Below are positions 34,292 through 43,141 of a stretch of 64,000 nt of DNA, piece after piece; the stretch's first letter is position 1; each line of letters begins with the position of its first letter. Location: positions 385,840 through 449,839 of the forward strand of contig NZ_FMZO01000002.1 in assembly GCF_900101395.1 (NCBI RefSeq), read 5' to 3'. The position numbers were made by a program, and so were the translations under genes. The stretch comes from Niabella drilacis. Lineage in GTDB: Bacteria; Bacteroidota; Bacteroidia; Chitinophagales; Chitinophagaceae. The notes under the pieces were generated by a model that saw nothing but the letters and a program-made list of their open reading frames with translations, was not told the origin of the DNA and made no database searches.

Positions 34292-35713
34292 CTATTTCCA
34301 TCCGCCGCCGAGAGAGCGGTACAAATCTACCGCGGCGCTCAGCTGCAAACGGTGTATGTTGGCGAGGTTGAGCTCCGACTGCAATACATTGGATTGTGCG
34401 GAGAGCACCTCTATATAATTGGCCATACCGCTTTTAAACAGCAGCCGCGCATTTTTTATGGCCAGCTGTAAGGTATCTGCCTGGTTGCTGGCAATGGTCT
34501 TTTGCTCCTTTAATTTTTCCGTGGCCACCAGGGCATCCGATACTTCGCCAATGGCCGTAAGTACAGACTGGCGGAACTCCAGCACCGATTGCTCCCGCTG
34601 GATCTTTGCCGTTTCCAGCTCTGTCTTTAACCGGCGCTGCTGAAACACAGGTTGGGTTACATTCCCCAGCAGGGTACCAAACAGGGATGCGGGTATATTA
34701 AACCAGTTATTGGCCAGGTAGGAGTTTAACCCGCCCTGCGCGGTAATGGACAGGCTGGGATACATATTGGCCTGGGCAATACCGGCTTTTGCATTGGCGG
34801 TGATGAGCTCCATTTCCCTGGCGCGCACGTCGGGCCTCCGGCTAACGATAGCGGAAGGGATACCGGGCGTTAACCATTGCGGCACATCGGAGCTGAAAAG
34901 TCCTTTGCCCCGCTCTACGGCCGCGGGCAGACTGCCGGTTAAAATGCTGAGTGCATTTTCCTGTATGGCGATGTTCTGCTCCAGCTGGGGAATGAGCAGG
35001 GCGGTGGATTGCTTTTGTGCCTCTACCTGTTGTACGGCAAGGGTGGTTACCTCACCGGCGTTGCGCTGCAGCTGGGTAAAGCGGAGCGTACTATCCGTTA
35101 ATGCCAGGTTCTTTTTGGCGATGTTCAGCTGCTCATCCAGCATCAGCAGGTTATAATACCCTTGTGCAATATTGGATACGATCTGCGTTTGCACGGCTTT
35201 TGAAGCCTCGTAGGTTTGCAGGTACCCAGCCATGGTGGCTTCTTGCTGGCGGCGGATCTTGCCCCAGATATCGGCCTCCCAGGTAAGGTTAAAGGCGGCA
35301 TTGAAATCTTCCACATGCTGCTTTTTGATAAAGCTGCCGATGCTTAACCCGTTTAAACTGTTGTTAGACGGGTTGGTGGTTTGCCCGGTTACGCTAAAGC
35401 TAAGCTGGGGCAGCTGCAACAATTTGGCCTGCTTTAAGGTTTGCTCAGATGCGGCTACGCGTTTGAGCGCGATCTGCAGGTCGTAATTATAGCTAACACC
35501 CTTGCTGATGAGGCTTTGCAAAGCAGGATCTGTAAAGAACTGCTTCCACTCCACATCGGCAATGCTGCTGGTATCGGCCGTGGCCACTGCGCGAAATTCC
35601 TGTGGCAGCGGCACTTCCGGGCGTTTATATGCTTGTCCTACTTTACAGGATGCCGCCGTAACCAATAATGCGATCACCGGCAGCAGGTATTGTAGGGTAT
35701 GTCTTCTTTTCAT
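34292..35713 (-). CDS. RND efflux outer membrane lipoprotein (NodT/OprM family)
   Basis: The start at 35713 gives MKRRHTLQYLLPVIALLVTA and a lipidation site in the sequence AASCKVGQAYKRPEVPLPQE, the usual opening of the NodT/OprM family; an ATG at 35728 is also possible. The 473-residue protein contains the paired TolC-like repeats with helical hairpins (LQIALKRVAASEQTLKQAKL; TNPSNNSLNG; VSRRPDVRAREMELITANAK). It should form the trimeric outer membrane channel of the tripartite pump encoded just upstream. The spacing to the pump gene (280 bases) is filled by dispersed repeats, so it may be transcribed separately as well. Confidence 0.93.
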   Translation of the reverse strand: MKRRHTLQYLLPVIALLVTAASCKVGQAYKRPEVPLPQEFRAVATADTSSIADVEWKQFFTDPALQSLISKGVSYNYDLQIALKRVAASEQTLKQAKLLQLPQLSFSVTGQTTNPSNNSLNGLSIGSFIKKQHVEDFNAAFNLTWEADIWGKIRRQQEATMAGYLQTYEASKAVQTQIVSNIAQGYYNLLMLDEQLNIAKKNLALTDSTLRFTQLQRNAGEVTTLAVQQVEAQKQSTALLIPQLEQNIAIQENALSILTGSLPAAVERGKGLFSSDVPQWLTPGIPSAIVSRRPDVRAREMELITANAKAGIAQANMYPSLSITAQGGLNSYLANNWFNIPASLFGTLLGNVTQPVFQQRRLKTELETAKIQREQSVLEFRQSVLTAIGEVSDALVATEKLKEQKTIASNQADTLQLAIKNARLLFKSGMANYIEVLSAQSNVLQSELNLANIHRLQLSAAVDLYRSLGGGWK

Positions 35714-35993
35714 ATTTAAATAATTCATAGTTGATTTTGATCCTTTTGAAGAACTTTTTATGATGCTATTTACTTTCTGTCGTCATGCTGAGCGAATCCC
35801 GCATGGCGGGAGTAGCCGAAGCATCTCTGAGTTATCATACCGTCCGATATTTGTGAGACCCTTCGGCTCCACTTCGTTGCGCTCACGGTGACGAAACAAA
35901 ATTTGGGTCAAGCTGAACTTGTTTCAGCTTCTATGCGCGGCTCACATGGACCCTGAAACAAGTTCAGGGTGACCATAAGTGTGTTTGCAACGA
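35714..35993. repeat. REP-like dispersed repeats between pump genes
   Basis: The gap holds sequences typical of Bacteroidota REP-like elements: GTCATGCTGAGCGAATCCCG, CATGGCGGGAGTAGCCGAAG, CCCTTCGGCTCCACTTCGTT, and a GAACTTGTTTCAG / CTGAAACAAGTTC inverted pair near 35915-35965. The same CTGAAACAAGTTCAG string occurs near 39364. No gene. Confidence 0.65.
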
Positions 35994-38900
35994 CTATCCC
36001 AATTCCCAATCCTCATCATCATCTGCTCTTTTTGCTACGATCTTTTCCTGCAAATACTGGAAGATGATGTATAGCACGGGAATGATGAACACACCCAGCA
36101 ACACACCGGTAAGCATACCCCCTACGGTACTGTAGCCGATGGAGTGGTTACCGATGGCGGAGGCGCCTTTTGCAAATACCAGGGGCAACATACCCACGAT
36201 AAAGGCAAAGGAGGTCATCAATATCGGGCGCAGGCGCAGCCTGGAGGCTTCCAGCGCCGAGGCTACCAGGCTCATGCCTTTTCTTCGCCGCTGTACCGCG
36301 TACTCCACAATCAGGATGGCGTTCTTGGCCAACAGCCCGATGAGCATGATCAACCCGATCTGTACATAAATATTATTTTCCAGTCCGGCAAAGCCGATGA
36401 ACATAAATACACCCAGTATACCCGCGGGTACGGTAAGGATCACCGCCAGGGGCAGCACATAACTTTCGTACTGGGCCGCCAGGAGGAAGTATACAAAGAT
36501 GATGCTGAGCAGGAAGATATATACCTGCTGACTGCCGGCGCTCCGTTCCTCACGGGTAATACCCGTCCACTCATACGAGTAACCTCTTGGCAGGGCTGTC
36601 TTTGCCGTTTCCTCAATGGCACGGATGGCATCCCCCGTACTAAAGCCCGGCTTGGGCACCCCGTTAATCGTAACCGCATTAAAGAGGTTGTTACGGGTTA
36701 CGGTTTCCGGACCAAATACCCGCTTCAAGGTAACCAGTGTTTTCACCGGTACCATTTCGCCCAGGTTGTTCTTTACAAAAATACCATCCAGGGAGGCGGG
36801 GTCTTTACGGTAGGGAATATCTGCCTGCGCCATTACGCGGTAGTATTTACCAAAACGGTTAAAGTCGGATACGAAGCTGCTGCCAAAATAGATCTGCATG
36901 GTCTGCATCAGCTCGCTTACGGATACACCTAATTGTTTGGCTTTTATAAAATCCGTTTCGATGGTATACTGCGGGTTGCCGGCGGCAAACGTGGTAAATG
37001 CATACGCGATCTCCTTCCGCTGCATCAGCGCGCCGATAAAGGCTCCCGCGGTATTGCCCAGCTTTTCCAGCGGACCATTGGTACGGTCCTGCAACATAAA
37101 CTCAAAACCACTTACGTTACCAAAACCCTGAACGGTAGGGAAGTTGAAGAAGAAGGTATTGGCGTCCTTTACCGAAGTAACCTTGCGGGTAAGGGTGGCC
37201 GCAATTTCATCCGGGTTCTTCAGCTTGCCGCGTTTGTCCACATCCTTCAGCCGGATAAAGCCGGCGGCATAAGGAGATGCACTGGCGCTGCTGATAAAGT
37301 TCAGTCCGTCGATAACCCAAAGGTTATTGGTCGATTCTTCCTGTTTGATGATCTTATCAATTTCCGCGGTGGCTTTATGGGTGCGGTGCAGTGAACTACC
37401 CGGAGGTGTGTTTACGGCATACAGCACAAAGCCCTGGTCCTCCGTAGGAATAAAGCCGGAAGGCGTTTTTTTGATGAGCCAGTAACTAACCCCGGCGATG
37501 AGCACCAGCCCAGCAATGGCGATCCACTTTCTGCGGATGAGGAATTTTAAACTGCCGATATACCGGTTGGTGAGGGTGCGGAACCCTGCATTGAACGCGG
37601 TAAAGAAGCGGGCCATAAATCCTTTCTTTTCGTGCGGATGTCCTTTTTCGCCCGGTGTATGCGGGTTTTTAAGGAACAGGGCACAAAGCGCCGGGCTGAG
37701 CGTTAACGCGTTTACTGCGGAGATTAAGATGGCGATGGCCAGTGTAAAGGCAAACTGCCGGTAGAATACACCCGCCGGGCCCTGCATAAAGCCAACGGGT
37801 ACAAATACTGCGGCCATTACCAATGTAATGGAGATGATGGCGCCGGAGATCTCGTTCATGGACTGCACCGTAGCCTTGCGCACCGGCATGTCTTTATGCT
37901 CCATTTTTGCATGCACGGCCTCCACTACCACAATGGCGTCATCCACCACAATACCAATGGCCAGTACCAGCGCAAAGAGCGTTAACAAATTAATGGTAAA
38001 CCCAAAGAGCTGTAGGAAGAAGAAGGTACCCACGATGGCCACCGGCACGGCAATGGCCGGTATGAGGGTAGAACGGAAGTCCTGCAGGAAGATGAACACT
38101 ACGATAAACACCAGTATAAAGGCAATGATCAATGTTTCCCGTACCTGGTGGATGGAGGCATCCAGGAACTCCTTGGAGTTGTACATGGTAACGGGTTTGA
38201 TGCCTTTGGGCATGGTGGTATACAGTTCACCCAGCTGCTTTTCTACTTCTGTAAGGATCTCATTGGCATTGGACCCGGCGGTTTGTAAGATCGCAAAACC
38301 GGAAACGGGTTTCCCGTTCAGCCGGTTATTGGCATTGTAGGTAAAGGCGCCAAATTCCACGCGGGCCAGGTCTTTCAGCTTTAACACGGAACCATTAGGG
38401 TTGGCCTTGATGATGATATTTTCGTAATCCTCATGCTGGTTCAGCTTGCCTTTATATTTCAATACATATTCAAATACCTCATCGCTATTCTGTCCTAACC
38501 GTCCGGGGGCTGCTTCCAGGCTCTGGTCCCGGATGGCGCTTAATACATCCTGTGGGGAGAGATTGTTGGCCGCCAGGCGGTCCGGTTTCAGCCAGATCCG
38601 CATGGAGTAATCCTTGGCGCCAAATACCTGGGCCTGGGCCACACCGGGGATCCGCTGTATCTGCGGGATTACGTTGATCTTAAGATAGTTTTCCAGGAAC
38701 AGTTCATCATACTGGGCACTGTCTTCACTGTAAAGCCCGGTGAACATGATAAAACTGTTCTGCACCTTTTGGGTGGAGATGCCCGACTGCACTACTTCCT
38801 GGGGGATCTGATTCACGGCTTTGGAAACGCGGTTCTGCACGTTTACCGAAGCAATATCGGGGTCGGTACCCTGTTTGAAAAATACCGTAAGGGTCATGGT

Positions 38901-39158
38901 ACCGTCGTTGCTGGAGTTGGAGGTCATGTAGGTCATGTTCTCCACACCGTTAATGGCTTCTTCCAGCGGAGTGGCCACGGAACGCGCTACTACCTCGCCG
39001 TTGGCACCGGGATAGGTGGCGGTAACCTGTACGCTGGGCGGCGCAATGTCCGGGAACAGGGTAACAGGAAGCGCAAAGAGTGAAAGAATACCCAGCAAAA
39101 GCAGGATAATGGAAATAACCGTGGATAACACGGGTCGTTGTATAAATTTCTTTAGCAT
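35994..39158 (-). CDS. AcrB-like RND multidrug efflux permease (HAE1 family)
   Basis: The product has 1,054 residues, the normal AcrB length. It begins MLKKFIQRPVLSTVISIILL (helix 1). Helix 4 carries the proton-relay pair Asp406-Asp407 in GIVVDDAIVVVEAVHAKM. The second half repeats the layout with GLLAKNAILIVEYAV and a final helix ending FQYLQEK. Porter-domain signatures (VTATYPGANGEVVARSVATP and PGLRGFS-free PTEDQGFVLYAVNTPPGSSL) match the HAE1 class, which exports hydrophobic drugs. It pairs with the adaptor encoded 270 bases upstream and the channel downstream. The inner membrane trimer is expected. Confidence 0.97.
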   Translation of the reverse strand: MLKKFIQRPVLSTVISIILLLLGILSLFALPVTLFPDIAPPSVQVTATYPGANGEVVARSVATPLEEAINGVENMTYMTSNSSNDGTMTLTVFFKQGTDPDIASVNVQNRVSKAVNQIPQEVVQSGISTQKVQNSFIMFTGLYSEDSAQYDELFLENYLKINVIPQIQRIPGVAQAQVFGAKDYSMRIWLKPDRLAANNLSPQDVLSAIRDQSLEAAPGRLGQNSDEVFEYVLKYKGKLNQHEDYENIIIKANPNGSVLKLKDLARVEFGAFTYNANNRLNGKPVSGFAILQTAGSNANEILTEVEKQLGELYTTMPKGIKPVTMYNSKEFLDASIHQVRETLIIAFILVFIVVFIFLQDFRSTLIPAIAVPVAIVGTFFFLQLFGFTINLLTLFALVLAIGIVVDDAIVVVEAVHAKMEHKDMPVRKATVQSMNEISGAIISITLVMAAVFVPVGFMQGPAGVFYRQFAFTLAIAILISAVNALTLSPALCALFLKNPHTPGEKGHPHEKKGFMARFFTAFNAGFRTLTNRYIGSLKFLIRRKWIAIAGLVLIAGVSYWLIKKTPSGFIPTEDQGFVLYAVNTPPGSSLHRTHKATAEIDKIIKQEESTNNLWVIDGLNFISSASASPYAAGFIRLKDVDKRGKLKNPDEIAATLTRKVTSVKDANTFFFNFPTVQGFGNVSGFEFMLQDRTNGPLEKLGNTAGAFIGALMQRKEIAYAFTTFAAGNPQYTIETDFIKAKQLGVSVSELMQTMQIYFGSSFVSDFNRFGKYYRVMAQADIPYRKDPASLDGIFVKNNLGEMVPVKTLVTLKRVFGPETVTRNNLFNAVTINGVPKPGFSTGDAIRAIEETAKTALPRGYSYEWTGITREERSAGSQQVYIFLLSIIFVYFLLAAQYESYVLPLAVILTVPAGILGVFMFIGFAGLENNIYVQIGLIMLIGLLAKNAILIVEYAVQRRRKGMSLVASALEASRLRLRPILMTSFAFIVGMLPLVFAKGASAIGNHSIGYSTVGGMLTGVLLGVFIIPVLYIIFQYLQEKIVAKRADDDEDWELG

Positions 39159-39428
39159 GATATCGAGTTGTAAGTATGCTGTGCGTAAATAATGGAGTAA
39201 AAGATCCCTGTGCGGCAGGGGCTGCTGCTTTATCAGGACGCTTTTACAGCGGTGTGCTGTGCCGCGAAGAATAAGTTTTGTTGAAAGGGTTGATCAAAAA
39301 GCCCGTTTGTCATGCCGGCCACCGCGGCGGATCGACATCTGATAATCGTCTCTTAATAGATTCTGAAACAAGTTCAGAATGACAGACCTCTATTAAACAG
39401 ACTTTTTGATCAACCTAAATATTTCCCG
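39159..39428. repeat. Short dispersed repeats between adaptor and pump genes
   Basis: This 270-base gap has an inverted pair, AAAGGGTTGATCAAAAAGCC near 39285 and GACTTTTTGATCAACC near 39400, enclosing TCTGAAACAAGTTCAGAATG (near 39362). That last string is shared with the gap at 35950. No gene is supported. Confidence 0.6.
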
Positions 39429-40604
39429 TTAAATCGGATTCGCCTTTAACACGCTGTCGGCTGAAACGATCTGCGGCTGAATCGGCGTTCCGTCTTTTAA
39501 ATTACCGGTGCCGGAGAGCACGATTTTTTCGCCTTTGGAAAGTCCTTTGTTTACAAAGTAGTAGTAGGAGGTTTTACCGGAAACGGCAATGGGTTTGCTG
39601 GTTACCTTGTTGCTGCTGTCTACTGTAAATACAAATACTTTATCCTGGATCTCGAACGTAGCTTCCTGTGGTACCACCAATACTTCGTTAAAGAGCTGAG
39701 GCAGGCGGATCTTGCCGGTATTGCCGCTTCTTAATATTTTATTGGGGTTGGGGAAGGACGCGCGGAAGTTAATGGCGCCGATGGTTTTGTCAAACTGCCC
39801 CTGAACCAGTTCGATCTTTCCTTGCTGCGGATAAATGGTATTATCGGCCAGCAGCAATTCAACAGAAGGAACGTTCTTCAGTTTCTGCTCAATGGTTTCG
39901 CCCGCGTACTTGTTTTTAAAGGCAATGAAGTCGGGCTCACTCATGGAGAAGTAGGCGTACATCGTGTTCACTTCACTCAGCACGGTAAGCGGCTGCGTTT
40001 CACCGCGGCCTACCAGGCTACCGGTTTTGAACGGGATGCTGCCGATATAACCGCTTACGGGCGCCTTGATCAGTGTATAACCTACATTGATCTGCGCGTT
40101 GCCCACCATGGCCCTGGCCTGCGCCAGTGCGGCGGTGGCGGCGTTGTAGTTGGCCTTTGCGGTTTTCAGCTGTACGTCGGAGATCACGGCGTTATCTACC
40201 AGTGGTTTCAGACGGTCCAGGTCTACCTGTGCCTTTTGTACATTGGCCTGTGCAGCCAGTACATTGGCGCGTGCGTTGTTCAGCGCTTCGTTATATAACT
40301 GGGCGTTGATCTTAAATAACGGTTGCCCTGCGGTTACGTAAGCGCCTTCGTCTACGTAGATCTTCTCCAGGTAGCCGTCTACCTGGGGCCGTACTTCCAC
40401 GTTTACCTTTCCTTCCAGCGAAGCCGAAAATTCCTGGTAAACGGTTACGGGTGATACGGGCGTGCCCATTACCGGCAGTGCCGGTGCCTGGTCTTGAGGG
40501 CTGGGGTTTGCCGAGCCGCTTGTGCAGCTGTGCAGCGATATGGAAAGCGCAATAAGCGCAGGTACAATAATGCTTGTGTGGATGGTATGGTTGTTTGCTT
40601 TCAT
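39429..40604 (-). CDS. AcrA-like periplasmic adaptor (HlyD/MFP family) lipoprotein
   Basis: An ATG at 40655 adds 17 unnatural residues. From 40604 the product is a 391-residue lipoprotein (MKANNHTIHTSIIVPALIAL, with a lipidated Cys in SLHSCTSGS). Family landmarks follow in order: barrel-sandwich strand YVTAGQPLFKINAQLYNEAL, the alpha-hairpin (ARANVLAAQANVQKAQVDLD, then KLLVDN-type turn and AKANYNAATAALAQARAMV), APVSGYIGSIPFKTGSLVG, and a C-terminal membrane-proximal domain. It should bridge the RND pump and the outer membrane channel. It is the first structural gene after the divergently controlled TetR gene on the same strand. Confidence 0.94.
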   Translation of the reverse strand: MKANNHTIHTSIIVPALIALSISLHSCTSGSANPSPQDQAPALPVMGTPVSPVTVYQEFSASLEGKVNVEVRPQVDGYLEKIYVDEGAYVTAGQPLFKINAQLYNEALNNARANVLAAQANVQKAQVDLDRLKPLVDNAVISDVQLKTAKANYNAATAALAQARAMVGNAQINVGYTLIKAPVSGYIGSIPFKTGSLVGRGETQPLTVLSEVNTMYAYFSMSEPDFIAFKNKYAGETIEQKLKNVPSVELLLADNTIYPQQGKIELVQGQFDKTIGAINFRASFPNPNKILRSGNTGKIRLPQLFNEVLVVPQEATFEIQDKVFVFTVDSSNKVTSKPIAVSGKTSYYYFVNKGLSKGEKIVLSGTGNLKDGTPIQPQIVSADSVLKANPI

Positions 40605-40808
40605 CTGTAGTGTTGTTTTTTGAGTCAAAGAAATACATATCCTGCCGGGGTGCATACCGGAGAAAGGCGCCCAGGGTATTGCCGGGGCCAGTGATCCTGC
40701 TAATAATGCAATTTCTGCGTGTTAGGGAGTGGCAACCATTGCCCGTTGTCATCCCGCAGCGAAATGCACTAAAAAATAATTACTATTTGAATTGTCGTCT
40801 TTTTTGGC

Positions 40809-41405
40809 TTAAAGATTTTCTATAATGTTCACCACCATTTGATCGAGCACCGATACATTCATTGTTTGCGGAACATCAGCGCTTCTTGCGATCATGATTG
40901 AAGTAAAACCATGTATTGCCGACCAGAAAGCGTGCGTTTTATAACACGCGGATTCAATATTGGTTTTCTTTTCAACGATTATTTTTTTTATGATTTCATA
41001 AATTATATCCTGTAAGGCTCCAAATTCTGTTTTCATCTTTCCTTCTCCGCAACAAGGCATGCCTACGCCAAACATGAGTTTGAAATAGCTCCGGTTCTTG
41101 AGCGCAAACTTCCAGTAGGTATCTACCAGTGCTTTCAGCTCTTCCCGTGGCGACGCCTTTTTTGAGATGGCTTTGTGAATATTTGACAGCAGCAGTTTAA
41201 AACCGTCCTGCGAAATCTCAAAAAGAATGGCTTCCTTGTTGGCGAAATGATCGTAGATCACGGGTGCGCTGTATTCGATGGCATCTGCGATCTTTCGAAT
41301 GGACAACGATTCCCAGCCTTCATTCTTTACCAGCTGCAAGGCTGCGTCGATGATCTTCTTCCGGATCATTTCTTTTTCTCTCAATTTGCGCTCTGCTACA
41401 CTCAT
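40809..41405 (-). CDS. TetR/AcrR family repressor of the efflux cluster
   Basis: The product has 198 residues. The N-terminal TetR DNA-binding domain reads IIDAALQLVKNEGWESLSIR, KIADAIEYSAPVIYDHFANK and EAILFEI. The C-terminal domain matches the WHG-type TetR ligand-binding region (KALVDTYWKFALKNRSYFKL and THAFWSAIHGFTSIMIARS). It contains a CC pair (GMPCCGEGKM) that might sense redox state or metal; that is speculation. It is the first gene of the minus-strand cluster, 204 bases before the adaptor gene. A short palindrome in its own promoter region suggests autoregulation. Confidence 0.93.
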   Translation of the reverse strand: MSVAERKLREKEMIRKKIIDAALQLVKNEGWESLSIRKIADAIEYSAPVIYDHFANKEAILFEISQDGFKLLLSNIHKAISKKASPREELKALVDTYWKFALKNRSYFKLMFGVGMPCCGEGKMKTEFGALQDIIYEIIKKIIVEKKTNIESACYKTHAFWSAIHGFTSIMIARSADVPQTMNVSVLDQMVVNIIENL

Positions 41406-41420
41406 AAAAAATAAATTTAC

Positions 41421-41433
41421 CTAACAGTGTTAG
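41421..41433 (-). promoter_or_regulatory. Candidate TetR operator palindrome
   Basis: CTAACA-G-TGTTAG is a perfect 6+1+6 palindrome 16 bases upstream of the TetR start codon. It overlaps the likely promoter region, with TTTGC on its upstream side and TAAATTTA on its downstream side (minus strand). This is a typical place for TetR autoregulation. Binding is inferred. Confidence 0.55.
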
Positions 41434-41786
41434 CAAAGTTAACGGTGTTTTGAAGCTACTTCCAAATTTTTTTTGAAATGCTTCCAGCTCAAACGTTTGT
41501 TAGTGCCAACCCGTTGGTAGTTACTTCCTTAAAGTGTTGTAATTGTAGACAAAGCACCTGCGTATTGCTTAATACTGTTCTTTAAAAAAGGTAACCTGAT
41601 TTTTTTGCTACGGCTCAAAAGTAATTCAAAAAACTAATAAACCAAATAATTACTTTGTTTAATTTGTGTGAAATAATTGTTACGAAACGCTGCTGTTTTA
41701 TTTGGAGGACCGAAGCTAAAACAGGGAAGTGACAACAGTATGTCAGGATGCTTTTTAGCTTTTGATAAAGATGGTGCCGGTTTTTT
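41434..41786. other. Intergenic region between TetR and DUF1016 genes
   Basis: This 353-base stretch is A/T rich. I see promoter-like TTTAATTTG and TTACTTTG strings near 41650 but no convincing gene. A 62-codon frame from a TTG at 41677 overlaps the end of the DUF1016 gene and has no supporting features. Confidence 0.4.
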
Positions 41787-42896
41787 CTACAATAATTTTT
41801 TCAAGGCATCAGCGTCGGGTAATATTTTTCTCAGACGGGCCGGCAACTGTTTACTGGTTTTGTAGGTGGCAACGCCCATTGCATTGTGCATGCTTTTAAA
41901 GGCATATTCCAGGACTTTATTATTCTTTTCTTTGCAAAGGATGATGCCAATGCTATTATGTTCGTGGGGAAGCTTTACCTGGTCGTCCAGCAGGTTCAGG
42001 TAAAAATTAAGCTTGCCTGCGTATTCAGGTTTAAACCTGCCCTTTTTTAATTCAATCGCCACCAGGCACTGCAATACGCGGTTAAAGAACAGCAGGTCAG
42101 TAAAAAATTCTTCTTCGTTAACCATCAGCCGGTACTGCGTGCCCATAAAGGCAAATCCTGTTCCCAGGGACAGGATGAACTGTCTTATATTATTGATGAT
42201 CTTACTCTCAAACACCCGTTCATCATCCTCCGGACTGATATTAATAAAATCGAGCAGGTATTCATCTTTGAAGGTATCCAAAGCACGTGCGGCTATTGTT
42301 TTGGGGAGCGCTTTCTGAAAATTATTAGGCAACTTCCCTTTCTTGTGATAGAGGCGGCTTTCGATATGATGTTGTAAAAGGATCACCGTCCAGTGATGGG
42401 CCACAGCTTGCCGCATATAATAGATCCGTTCGTTTAACTCTTTGCATTTGTTTATTACCAGCATATGATGGGTGAAGCTAAGTGCGGTAAAAATGGTGTC
42501 AATAAACGGAGCATCTAATTGGGCAGTTGGCGACTGCCCAATTGTGTTTTTTAATGAAGAACGCGACTTTTGTTTTGAGGAGACCGGTAATTGGGCAGTT
42601 GACGACTGCCCAATTAGACCCCCCTGATAACATTCATAAAACTGCCGCATATTTTTCAGGCTCCTGTAAGAAAAACCGCGCAAACCTGGTAACTCTTTTT
42701 GCAAGTCGGCAGCGATTTGCTGCAACACTTTATCTCCCCAGCTGGCAGCGGTCAATTTTTCGTGCAGGCTGCGGCCAATACTGAAGTATAATAAAAGTAA
42801 CTCGCGATTCACCAGTTTTGCTGCCTGATAGCGGCTTTGTAATATCTGTTTCTTTACTGTTTGTACAAATTGGAGATAAGGTTTTCCTGGTTTCAT
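41787..42896 (-). CDS. DUF1016/YhcG PD-(D/E)XK nuclease with in-frame palindrome insertions
   Basis: The product has 369 residues. It starts with the DUF1016 N-terminal helical domain (LVNRELLLLYFSIGRSLHEK, then GFSYRSLKNMRQFYECY) and continues with the family core (LSFTHHMLVINKCKELNERI and YYMRQAVAHHW). The C-terminal nuclease domain contains FFTDLLFFNRVLQCLVAIEL and KKGRFKPEYAGKLNFYL, with the D and E-x-K of the PD-(D/E)XK site. YhcG proteins often work with restriction-modification or recombination genes; none is adjacent here. Residues about 95-127 are an insertion (IGQSSTAQLPVSSKQKSRSS, then a second IGQSPTAQL) encoded by two palindromic DNA elements, so activity may or may not be kept. 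Confidence 0.88.
   Translation of the reverse strand: MKPGKPYLQFVQTVKKQILQSRYQAAKLVNRELLLLYFSIGRSLHEKLTAASWGDKVLQQIAADLQKELPGLRGFSYRSLKNMRQFYECYQGGLIGQSSTAQLPVSSKQKSRSSLKNTIGQSPTAQLDAPFIDTIFTALSFTHHMLVINKCKELNERIYYMRQAVAHHWTVILLQHHIESRLYHKKGKLPNNFQKALPKTIAARALDTFKDEYLLDFINISPEDDERVFESKIINNIRQFILSLGTGFAFMGTQYRLMVNEEEFFTDLLFFNRVLQCLVAIELKKGRFKPEYAGKLNFYLNLLDDQVKLPHEHNSIGIILCKEKNNKVLEYAFKSMHNAMGVATYKTSKQLPARLRKILPDADALKKLL
42517..42543. repeat. 27-bp palindromic element inside the DUF1016 gene, copy 1
   Basis: AATTGGGCAGT-(TGGCG)-ACTGCCCAATT forms a perfect 11-bp stem with a 5-base loop. It lies in frame in the DUF1016 coding sequence and encodes IGQSPTAQL. Confidence 0.9.
42589..42615. repeat. 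27-bp palindromic element inside the DUF1016 gene, copy 2
   Basis: AATTGGGCAGT-(TGACG)-ACTGCCCAATT differs from copy 1 by one loop base. It is also read in frame, encoding IGQSSTAQL. The copies start 72 bases apart, a multiple of three, which keeps the frame. Confidence 0.9.
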
Positions 42897-43141
42897 ATTG
42901 GTGTTTTTTAGATCAGGTATTTGATGCCGTCCGGAGACGGCCTTTTCATGGGGGATATTAGCAGTATAAATATATAAAAAAAATATATAAATATAGTGTT
43001 ATGCGGTTTTCTTTCTTTTCGCAACGAGCAGCGGTATAGTGTTTCCCGGCCAAAGGGAGCAGGATTATACGTGACAGTCAGATGCAATGAGCCATAATTT
43101 CCGGCATTTGCTGCTTTTTATTCTTGATGTTGCATCTGGCT

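Noticed and set aside
36144-36932. A 262-codon plus-strand frame inside the RND pump gene
   Set aside because: It lies antisense to a clearly coding AcrB-like gene, and its peptide has low-complexity His/Gln-rich composition.
41677-41865. A 62-codon plus-strand frame before the DUF1016 gene end
   Set aside because: It starts at TTG, overlaps the opposite gene and has no recognisable product.
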